The notes under the pieces: generated by a model
Database searches by the model: none
Told to the model about the DNA's origin: nothing
What the model saw: the letters and a program-made list of their open reading frames with translations, nothing else
Program-made: the position numbers and the translations under genes
Assembly: GCA_017416055.1 (NCBI GenBank)
Contig: JAFQDI010000161.1
Coordinates: 1-5,368, forward strand
Reading direction: 5' to 3'
Source: Lachnospiraceae bacterium
Lineage (GTDB): Bacteria > Bacillota_A > Clostridia > Lachnospirales > Lachnospiraceae
Length of the DNA: 5,368 nt
In this document: in pieces, positions 1-5,368 of the stretch
How positions within the stretch are numbered: position 1 is the stretch's first letter
Layout of the letters: each line of letters begins with the position of its first letter

Positions 1-2372
1 ATATTGGCCGTGTTCTTGCCGTCATCGTAATACATGATACCGGCAAAGCTGTTGTCAGACGGATAATCGTCATAGATATCGTCAATACCGTCAAAGTCCG
101 TATCCACTTCCGCCGGGTTGCTGGCAGCATGGAACACCTGAACAATGCCGTAATCCGTGTTGGTCACAGCGCCCTTACTGACCTTGGCGATCAGCGCATC
201 CAGATCCAGGGTACCGGAGGGAACATGGCCGTCCAGCTCGTCAATATCGGGAATGTGGTCACCGTCGGTGTCCACGGTGCTGCCTTCATAGGGCATGGCA
301 TCCAGACGGACAGGCACCGGTACCGGACCATCCAGATAGATCCACACGCCGTCACCGGCAAGGGTGGAGGTCACATCGCGGGCCAGAAGCACCAGATCAT
401 CGTAAAAATCACTGTACAGATCCAGGAACATTCCCTCAGCGCTGAGGGCTGCATAATGGTCCTGCAAATCAGAAGGGGCAATCACGGCGCAGGTGATGCC
501 TGCATTTCTCATCAGTTCGATTTCCGCTTCCATAGAATTCAGACCGTAGCGGTTGTCCAGCTTGGCGGGGGCATCGGTCACCAGCACAAAGAGCTTTCCG
601 GCAGAACCCCGAAGGTCCATCAGGCGGGCAGTTTCCAGTGCATCCAGCACACATTCTTCTGCATCACCGCCTACGCCCAGGCTCAGAGTAGACAGCTCAT
701 AAGCAAAGGAGGTGGCGTTGTAGAACCAATTGCCCGCACCGTTTTTATGAACCTGAGTGGAATCATAGCCATCGACCATGATATCCTCATAGGTCACCAG
801 ACCCAGCGAAGCAGAGATGCCGTTGTTGTTCATGGCATGGACGAAATCGCCGATATTATCCTGAATACCCTTGATCTCGTCACCCATGGAGCCGGTGGTA
901 TCGATGATGAACACGATATCCGCCTGAGCAGAAGCGGTGGCGTTGGATCTGCCTATTTCCGCCACCAGAGAGCGGACGTTCATCACAAAGTAAGTGCCCT
1001 CGCCATCCACGGAAGCGGAAACGGTGTTGCTTTCTGCATCAAAGTCCGTGTCCAGATATTCCACAGTGCCGTCATCGTTGTATTTGCAGATCAGGTTTGC
1101 ATTGGTCACACCGTCTTCCAGGGTGGTAACGGTGCGGTCGCTGAGAGTAAAGGTCATTTCCTGATCGCCGGTATCATCGGTGATCAGCCGTACCGGTTCG
1201 CCCACGATGGCACGGCTGTCGGTAAAGCGATAGGACTGTGCGCCCTGAATCACCGCATGGGAATTGATATTGCCGGAGGTATTCACCCGCAGAGAAGGCC
1301 GGGCATCGCTGGTTTCCGCAATCAGGCGATCATCAATGTTATCCTCACTCAAAGTCTGGACGAACTTACGGTCGGCATCGCCAGTGACACCGTCGGTCTT
1401 GGTCACCCGAGGATCCAGTCCCAGGACGATCTCATCACCATCGGAAAGACCGTCGCCATCGGTATCGGGGGCAGTGGGGTCGGTGTGGTAAGTGTTCACT
1501 TCTTCCCCATCGGTCAGGCCGTCATGGTCAGTGTCTTTCTTGGTCAGGTCCGTACCGTTACGCAGCTCGTTTGCATTGGTCAGACCGTCCTCATCGTAAT
1601 CTTCATCTGCATCGTTGATGCCATTTTCATTGGTATCCACCACATTGGGATCGGTACCAGTGACGCAGATTTCGGTGTAGTTGTTCAGGCCGTCACCGTC
1701 CGCATCGGTTTCATCGGCGTTGATACCGTACAGCTCCTCCAAAACAGGATGGATGTCCCCATCCTCCAGAGGCACAACCTGCTCCAGAGCCACAGGATAC
1801 TGAATCCGGCAGCGCAGCGTCACAGCTTCGCCATCGACAGTGACGGTCTTGTCCAGCAGGAAGGCGGGGGCTTCCGCAGAGACATTTGCCGGGATCAATG
1901 CCATCAGCATGGCAGCACACAGCAGCACAGACAGCGCCTTTACGGCCTTCTTGCGGCGAATCAGCACCACCGCACAAACCGCCGCTCCAGCCACCAGTAC
2001 GCCGACTGCCACCCAGATGATCCAGACCTTCACACCTGCTTCTTCCTTTTCCAGGGCGCCAATCGTCACAATAGAACTTTCTGTTCCCCCAGCAGGGATA
2101 TCCAGAAGCTCCGGATTTTCACCAATCAGCTTATAACCCTCAGGCAGCAGTGTTTCCACCGCAACACCCTCCACCGCATAGGCATTGGTGTTCTTCACGG
2201 AAACAGACAGGCAAATCTCCTCCCCTGCCTCATAGGTTCCCTGATCGGTCAGAAGAGAAACCTCCAAACCGTCCCGGGCATCGGTACCGGCTGCACTGAC
2301 TCCAAAAGTCAGAGAAGCCAGCATCAACACCGCCAGCATCAGGGAGATACTCAGTTTTATGTATTTTCTCAT
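1..2372 (-). CDS. Large exported VWA-domain protein with TSP3-like calcium-loop repeats (3' end outside window)
   Basis: This frame runs open from ATG 2372 to the window edge, giving 790 residues and no stop. Domains read from the translation are as follows. Residues 1-28 are a signal peptide (MRKYIK, a hydrophobic core, then GVSAA). Residues 30-112 look like an Ig/CARDB-type exported region. Residues 115-138 are a transmembrane helix ending in RRKK. Residues 144-166 are a second signal-like segment ending NVSAEA. Five D-x-D-x-D-G-L loops fill 221-314. A beta-rich region covers about 337-470. A VWA domain spans about 484-670, with the metal-site motif DTTGSMG (D491, T493, S495), GGDAEE (569-573 region) and VTDAP (D600). 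Two more loops begin at D701 and D757. VWA domains usually bind protein ligands through a metal ion, and the loops probably bind calcium. No LPxTG motif is visible. The likely role is a surface or secreted adhesion or binding protein; the ligand is unknown. The start is set by GGAGG eight bases upstream. Confidence 0.93.
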   Translation of the reverse strand, partial: MRKYIKLSISLMLAVLMLASLTFGVSAAGTDARDGLEVSLLTDQGTYEAGEEICLSVSVKNTNAYAVEGVAVETLLPEGYKLIGENPELLDIPAGGTESSIVTIGALEKEEAGVKVWIIWVAVGVLVAGAAVCAVVLIRRKKAVKALSVLLCAAMLMALIPANVSAEAPAFLLDKTVTVDGEAVTLRCRIQYPVALEQVVPLEDGDIHPVLEELYGINADETDADGDGLNNYTEICVTGTDPNVVDTNENGINDADEDYDEDGLTNANELRNGTDLTKKDTDHDGLTDGEEVNTYHTDPTAPDTDGDGLSDGDEIVLGLDPRVTKTDGVTGDADRKFVQTLSEDNIDDRLIAETSDARPSLRVNTSGNINSHAVIQGAQSYRFTDSRAIVGEPVRLITDDTGDQEMTFTLSDRTVTTLEDGVTNANLICKYNDDGTVEYLDTDFDAESNTVSASVDGEGTYFVMNVRSLVAEIGRSNATASAQADIVFIIDTTGSMGDEIKGIQDNIGDFVHAMNNNGISASLGLVTYEDIMVDGYDSTQVHKNGAGNWFYNATSFAYELSTLSLGVGGDAEECVLDALETARLMDLRGSAGKLFVLVTDAPAKLDNRYGLNSMEAEIELMRNAGITCAVIAPSDLQDHYAALSAEGMFLDLYSDFYDDLVLLARDVTSTLAGDGVWIYLDGPVPVPVRLDAMPYEGSTVDTDGDHIPDIDELDGHVPSGTLDLDALIAKVSKGAVTNTDYGIVQVFHAASNPAEVDTDFDGIDDIYDDYPSDNSFAGIMYYDDGKNTAN
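1431..1712 (-). repeat. Cluster of five TSP3/dockerin-like calcium-loop repeats inside the VWA protein
   Basis: The protein (residues 221-314) carries five acidic loops of the pattern D-x-D/N-x-D/N-G-[LI]-x-[DN]-x-x-E. They begin at D223, D246, D258, D280 and D303, so the spacings are 23, 12, 22 and 23 residues. Examples are DADGDGLNNYTE and DTDGDGLSDGDE. Bacterial thrombospondin type 3 repeats use this pattern to bind calcium and form a stiff linker. Two similar loops (DTDGDHIPDIDE at 701 and DTDFDGIDDIYD at 757) lie after the VWA domain, so the VWA domain is flanked by loops on both sides. Calcium binding is inferred from the side-chain pattern. Confidence 0.85.
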
Positions 2373-2380
2373 CCCATTTT

Positions 2381-2385
2381 CCTCC
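2381..2385 (-). promoter_or_regulatory. Ribosome binding site of the VWA gene
   Basis: GGAGG on the minus strand lies eight bases before ATG 2372. An ATG five bases further upstream reads ATG GGA TGA and stops at once, so 2372 is the only sensible start. Confidence 0.85.
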
Positions 2386-2415
2386 ATTATGTGCAATTTT
2401 CGGTTGATTACGTAT

Positions 2416-2444
2416 ATTGTACTAAGACAAGGCTTTGCTGTCAA
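2416..2444 (-). promoter_or_regulatory. Sigma-70/sigma-A promoter of the VWA gene
   Basis: On the minus strand, a perfect -35 box TTGACA (2444-2439) is followed after exactly 17 bases by TACAAT (2421-2416), one mismatch from the consensus TATAAT. Transcription should start near 2409, giving a leader of roughly 37 bases that contains the ribosome binding site. This is a strong housekeeping-type promoter. I see no clear operator palindrome beside it. Confidence 0.85.
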
Positions 2445-2526
2445 TGGACATTTCAGTAAAAACCGCTCTCTGGAGTCAACTTCTATTCACTTTTTCGAAC
2501 CGATGTCAGTGCTGCCATCTATTCTC

Positions 2527-2555
2527 TTGACGAATCAATACCACTATGGTAGAAT
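2527..2555 (+). promoter_or_regulatory. Sigma-70/sigma-A promoter of the acylation operon
   Basis: TTGACG (2527-2532) is followed after 17 bases by TAGAAT (2550-2555). Each box has one mismatch to consensus. A TG at 2547-2548, one base before the -10 box, makes it an extended -10 promoter. Transcription should start near 2562, about 26 bases before the GTG start of the MBOAT gene. It points away from the VWA promoter, and the two -35 boxes are 82 bases apart. Confidence 0.8.
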
Positions 2556-2575
2556 TGAGAAATAATGTCCAAAAA

Positions 2576-2581
2576 AGGGGG
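2576..2581 (+). promoter_or_regulatory. Ribosome binding site of the MBOAT gene
   Basis: AGGGGG lies six bases before GTG 2588. It is a purine-rich but imperfect Shine-Dalgarno sequence. It supports GTG 2588 over the in-frame ATG 2546, which has no such site upstream and sits inside the promoter. Confidence 0.7.
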
Positions 2582-2587
2582 AATAAT

Positions 2588-4006
2588 GTGTTATTTTCCA
2601 GTACAACCTTTATCTATTTGTTCTTACCTGTCGTACTGTTATTTTATTTTGTACTGTTAAAGCGGTCCAGGAAATTGCAGAATATATTTTTACTGATCGT
2701 AAGCCTTTTTTTCTACGCCTGGGGCGAGCCCAAATTTGTACTGATCATGATAGCGTCCATTCTTTTGAACTGGCTTTTGGGTTTACTGGTGGATCGGTTC
2801 AAAGAAAATAAACCGCTGTGCAAAGGTCTGGTTGGAATTGATGTGGTGCTGAACCTGTCACTGCTTTTTGTCTTTAAGTATCTTGGATTTACCTGTCGTA
2901 CTGTGAACAGCCTTTTCGGTGCAGGATGGAATGTTCCCTCCATCGCACTTCCCATCGGTATCTCTTTCTTTACATTCCAGGCCATGTCCTATGTCATCGA
3001 TGTTTATCGTGAAAAGGGTGCGGTACAAAAGAATTTGCTTTGTGTGGGTCTGTATATTTCCTTCTTCCCCCAGTTGATTGCCGGCCCCATCGTCCGATAC
3101 GAGACGGTTGCCGATGAAATCGTCAACCGAAAGGAAACGGTGGACGATTTCTTTGACGGTTTTGCCCGTTTTATTGTGGGTCTTGGTAAAAAAGTACTTC
3201 TTTCCAACAGTTTCGCCTTCCTGGCTGACCAGGCTTTCAGTTCCGCTGCCGCGGGAGCTGCGCTGTCCGTCGGTTACAGCTGGCTCGGCGCCCTGGCATA
3301 TACCCTGCAGATTTTCTTTGACTTTGGCGGTTACAGCGACATGGCCATCGGTCTGGGAAGAATGTTTGGTTTTCACTTTCTGGAGAACTTTAACTACCCC
3401 TACATTTCCACCTCCATCACCGAATTTTGGAGACGGTGGCACATTTCCCTGGGCACCTGGTTCCGGGACTATGTGTACATCCCCCTGGGCGGCAGTCGGG
3501 TTCATAAGGGCCGCCAGATCTTCAATCTTTTCGTAGTCTGGTTCCTGACCGGAATCTGGCACGGAGCCAATTTCACCTTCATCCTCTGGGGATTGATGTA
3601 TTTCATTTTGCTGGTCACCGAAAAATTGACCGGCTGGCACAAGCCCAAGGGTACCGTTCTGACCGTTGTCAAATGGTTCTATACCATGCTGTTTGTGGTG
3701 TTGGGCTGGGTACTGTTCCGGGCGGAAACCGTCTCCGACGCTTTGCATTATCTGGGCGGAATGTTTGGACTGGGCGGTACGCCCCTGGCAGACGGAATTT
3801 TTGCAGCGTATCTCAAACAAAACCTGATCCTGCTGATTATGGGTGTGGCTCTGTCCACTCCGGTGATTCCGGTCCTGAAGAAAAAGTTCGGCTCAACTTT
3901 CCTCTGGAACACCCTTTCTGTCATCGGCTTGGTGGGAATGTTCATTCTGACCGTTGCCAGTCTGGTCAGCAGCTCCTACAATCCTTTCATTTATTTCAAC
4001 TTCTAA
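2588..4006 (+). CDS. AlgI-like MBOAT family membrane O-acyltransferase
   Basis: This multi-pass membrane enzyme of 472 residues is of normal length for the AlgI/DltB group. Family members take an acyl donor on the cytoplasmic side and pass the acyl group through the membrane to a partner or polymer outside. Visible family motifs are the N-terminal LFSSTTFIYLFLPVV, PIGISFFTFQAMSYVIDVYR (122-141), FFPQLIAGPIVRY (159-171), DFGGYSDMAIG (245-255), FWRRWHISLGTWFRDYVYIP (280-299) and TGIWHGA with the expected active-site His325. His285 in WHISL is the second conserved histidine. The C-terminus YNPFIYFNF is typical of AlgI-like proteins. GTG 2588 is preferred because the family begins at this point, a ribosome binding site precedes it, and the longer ATG 2546 lies upstream of the expected transcript start. 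The SGNH gene follows after 11 bases, so the two are probably co-transcribed. The natural target is unknown; acetylation of an exopolysaccharide or wall polymer is most likely. Confidence 0.95.
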   Translation: MLFSSTTFIYLFLPVVLLFYFVLLKRSRKLQNIFLLIVSLFFYAWGEPKFVLIMIASILLNWLLGLLVDRFKENKPLCKGLVGIDVVLNLSLLFVFKYLGFTCRTVNSLFGAGWNVPSIALPIGISFFTFQAMSYVIDVYREKGAVQKNLLCVGLYISFFPQLIAGPIVRYETVADEIVNRKETVDDFFDGFARFIVGLGKKVLLSNSFAFLADQAFSSAAAGAALSVGYSWLGALAYTLQIFFDFGGYSDMAIGLGRMFGFHFLENFNYPYISTSITEFWRRWHISLGTWFRDYVYIPLGGSRVHKGRQIFNLFVVWFLTGIWHGANFTFILWGLMYFILLVTEKLTGWHKPKGTVLTVVKWFYTMLFVVLGWVLFRAETVSDALHYLGGMFGLGGTPLADGIFAAYLKQNLILLIMGVALSTPVIPVLKKKFGSTFLWNTLSVIGLVGMFILTVASLVSSSYNPFIYFNF

Positions 4007-4007
4007 C

Positions 4008-4012
4008 GAGGT
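4008..4012 (+). promoter_or_regulatory. Ribosome binding site of the DHHW gene
   Basis: GAGGT lies five bases before ATG 4018, in the 11-base gap after the MBOAT stop codon. It fixes the start. The same frame stays open upstream to 3673, but that stretch overlaps the MBOAT gene and is not coding in this frame. Confidence 0.8.
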
Positions 4013-4017
4013 CGGTC

Positions 4018-5235
4018 ATGAAGAAATTTAACAAAAATATCATCGTTTTTGTTCTGGTATTCTTATTCATCGGATTTGGGTTTTCCCCCACATTGTACAG
4101 CGCATTAAGATACTGTGTCATTGATTTATTGGTCAATAATCTCCCGGCACAGGGAACGGACGCTTTTCATCAATTCACTTCCGATGTTGATAACCAGTCC
4201 AAAAAATTATTATACAGTGATGTACTGCTGGATCTGGATTCTTTGAAGCAGCGTTACCTGAACACAAAGCTGGTACAAAAGGGTGTTGAAACTGTGGTCA
4301 AGACAACGGACAATGCCCTGATTGTTCCTTACTCCCATTATCCGCAAGATGATTTGGAAGCTGAAGCATCCATCATCCAATCCCTTCAACATGCAGCAGA
4401 AGAAAACGGTGCAGATTTTCTCTACATCGCTGCTCCTGAAAAAAACATGGCATATGATGTACCAGCCAACATCGAAAATCACAGCATCGACAATTTCCAT
4501 CGCTACATGGAAGCCCTGAAGCAAAGAGATGTTCCTGTACTGGACCTGTACAATACCCTTCAACAGGAGAATATGATCAACATTGACACCTTTTTCAAGA
4601 CGGATCATCACTGGAAACCGGAAACAGCCTTTTGGGCAACCGGGGAAATCTGCCAGGCTCTGAGTGATCAATACGGTTTCCAATACAACAAGAATTATAC
4701 GAATATCGAAAACTACAACACCCAAGTTTATTCAGATTGGTTTTTAGGATCCTACGGCAAAAAAGTCGGTCTCTTTTTTACATCCGAAGGACCCGATGAC
4801 ATTACGCTGATCACGCCCAAATTCGAAACCCATTTAACAGAACAGCTGCCCTTGAAGGAAGAGGAACGAACCGGTTCTTTTGAACAGTCCGTTCTTCACA
4901 TGGATCAAATCGAAACCAAAAATTACCATGGTTTGTCCTCTTATGCTGCCTACGGTGGCGGCGATTTCAGGCTGCAGATCATGAAAAACAATCTTAATCC
5001 CGAAGGCAAAAAAATACTCCTGATCAGAGATTCCTTTGCTGGCACAGTGGCACCGTTTTTAGCCCTCAACGCAGGAGAGTTGCACATCATTGATGTGCGC
5101 ACTTTCATCCCAGACGAGGCGATCAATGTATATGAATACCTTCAGCAAATCAACCCCGATTATGTGTTGGTGCTATACTCCGGAACAGGCAATCCCGAAA
5201 ACAATTTTGACCGTTACAATTTTGGAAATCCTTAA
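4018..5235 (+). CDS. DHHW/AlgJ-AlgX-like SGNH-fold protein, probable polysaccharide O-acetyltransferase partner
   Basis: The protein has 405 residues. Residues 1-6 are basic and about 7-30 are hydrophobic with no clear AxA cleavage site, so it is probably held in the membrane by an N-terminal helix with the rest outside. The diagnostic motif TDHHW is at 195-199 (Asp196 and His198 correspond to the catalytic Asp and His of AlgX/AlgJ). The nucleophile motif is LLIRDSFAG, with Ser339. Thus all three catalytic residues of the permuted SGNH fold are present in the family order Asp-His, then Ser. FLGSYGKKVG (242-251) and HIIDVRTF (356-363) also fit the family. In alginate systems AlgJ/AlgX work with AlgI to acetylate polymer outside the cytoplasmic membrane; here the MBOAT gene lies immediately upstream, which supports the same division of labour. 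The codons are clearly more AT-rich than in the VWA gene. The acceptor polymer cannot be told from the sequence. Confidence 0.92.
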   Translation: MKKFNKNIIVFVLVFLFIGFGFSPTLYSALRYCVIDLLVNNLPAQGTDAFHQFTSDVDNQSKKLLYSDVLLDLDSLKQRYLNTKLVQKGVETVVKTTDNALIVPYSHYPQDDLEAEASIIQSLQHAAEENGADFLYIAAPEKNMAYDVPANIENHSIDNFHRYMEALKQRDVPVLDLYNTLQQENMINIDTFFKTDHHWKPETAFWATGEICQALSDQYGFQYNKNYTNIENYNTQVYSDWFLGSYGKKVGLFFTSEGPDDITLITPKFETHLTEQLPLKEEERTGSFEQSVLHMDQIETKNYHGLSSYAAYGGGDFRLQIMKNNLNPEGKKILLIRDSFAGTVAPFLALNAGELHIIDVRTFIPDEAINVYEYLQQINPDYVLVLYSGTGNPENNFDRYNFGNP

Positions 5236-5243
5236 TCACATAA

Positions 5244-5277
5244 AAATGCCTGCCGCAGAAATTCGCGGCAGGCATTT
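5244..5277. terminator. Bidirectional intrinsic terminator between convergent genes
   Basis: A perfect 13-bp stem (AAATGCCTGCCGC at 5244-5256 pairing with 5265-5277) encloses an eight-base loop (5257-5264). It starts nine bases after the DHHW stop codon. On the minus strand the stem ends in a run of five Ts followed by AT, the better terminator form, serving the gene that ends at 5292. On the plus strand the tail is TTTGATTTTATT, weaker but still T-rich, so it can also end the acylation operon transcript. Confidence 0.88.
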
Positions 5278-5291
5278 GATTTTATTGTGAA

Positions 5292-5368
5292 TTACTGGTT
5301 CTCAGCCAGTTCCTTCAGAGCATCCTTGCGGCTGAAGTTTGCACGGCCCTTCTCGTCGAAGCCCATGA
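5292..5368 (-). CDS. pnp: C-terminal end of a probable polynucleotide phosphorylase (S1 domain tail; 5' part outside window)
   Basis: Only the last 24 codons are visible, read on the minus strand from the window edge to TAA at 5294-5292. The segment GFDEKGRANFSRKDAL matches the last strand of an S1 RNA-binding domain as found at the end of polynucleotide phosphorylase, where D-x-x-GR-x-x-LSRK-x-A is typical. The final residues KELAENQ form a short charged tail. If correct, the enzyme is a 3'-5' phosphorolytic exoribonuclease acting in RNA decay. Other S1-domain proteins share this strand, so the assignment is from pattern memory on a short fragment. The ATG at 5366-5364 is probably an internal methionine, since a free 24-residue peptide is unlikely. 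The gene converges on the acylation operon and shares its terminator. Confidence 0.6.
   Translation of the reverse strand, partial: MGFDEKGRANFSRKDALKELAENQ

Noticed and set aside
1431..1712. The calcium-loop repeats as a true dockerin domain
   Set aside because: Dockerins carry two loops of about 22 residues with helices at the C-terminal end of the protein. Here five loops are in tandem in the middle and more follow the VWA domain, which fits TSP3-type repeats better.
129..2459. A 776-codon open frame on the plus strand
   Set aside because: It lies antisense to the VWA gene in the mirrored codon register. The stops are missing because the real gene is G+C-rich at third positions and avoids the codons that would read as stops in reverse. 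The translation is an odd His/Ile/Gly-rich string with no domain, and no ribosome binding site fits. The minus strand gives clear signal, VWA and calcium-loop motifs.
2445..2526. A possible operator or small RNA between the divergent promoters
   Set aside because: Apart from a short TTCGAA palindrome at 2494-2499, I found no inverted repeat, terminator hairpin or riboswitch-like structure, so there is no support for a distinct element.
2858..3820. A 320-codon open frame on the minus strand
   Set aside because: It is antisense to the MBOAT gene, whose plus-strand translation holds all the family motifs. The minus-strand product is low in hydrophobic structure and matches nothing I recognise.
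3673..4017. An upstream extension of the DHHW frame by 115 codons
   Set aside because: It overlaps the MBOAT gene in another frame, its translation has no family character, and a good ribosome binding site and membrane anchor begin at ATG 4018.
4210..4725. A 171-codon minus-strand frame
   Set aside because: It is a shadow of the DHHW gene: it lies across the TDHHW motif region and has no promoter, ribosome binding site or recognisable domain.

Overview
The window looks like chromosomal DNA from a Gram-positive Firmicute, most likely a gut clostridium of the Oscillospiraceae/Ruminococcaceae type. That placement is inferred. It rests on near-consensus housekeeping promoters, purine-rich ribosome binding sites, a large secreted von Willebrand factor A (VWA) protein with calcium-loop repeats, and an AlgI-like acyltransferase paired with a DHHW-type SGNH protein. 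I see no tRNA, rRNA, CRISPR array, insertion sequence or integrase.

Layout. Bases 1-2372 (minus strand) hold the first 790 codons of a large exported protein whose 3' end lies outside the window. Its parts are a signal peptide, an Ig-like region, a transmembrane helix, a second signal-peptide-like segment, five calcium-loop repeats, a beta-rich region, a VWA domain and more calcium loops. Bases 2373-2587 are a 215-bp divergent intergenic region with two well-formed sigma-70/sigma-A-type promoters, one for each direction. Bases 2588-4006 (plus) encode an AlgI-like MBOAT O-acyltransferase. It is followed after 11 bp by a DHHW/AlgJ-like SGNH protein (4018-5235). These two genes form a likely operon. 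A 13-bp perfect GC-rich hairpin (5244-5277) then separates this operon from a convergent minus-strand gene. Only the last 24 codons of that gene are visible (5292-5368), and they resemble the end of the S1 domain of polynucleotide phosphorylase.

How the genes work together. The MBOAT protein should move an acyl (probably acetyl) group across the membrane, and the anchored SGNH protein should act on the outer face to place it on a cell-surface or secreted polysaccharide. The polymer is not identifiable here because no glycosyltransferase or synthase lies in the window. The divergent VWA protein is also exported and probably binds ligand or surface components through a metal site. A functional link to the acylation pair is possible but rests only on adjacency.

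Nothing here demands a wholly new system. The most unusual points are the internal second export signal in the VWA protein, the long spacing between the catalytic motifs of the SGNH protein, and a marked base-composition shift along the acylation operon.
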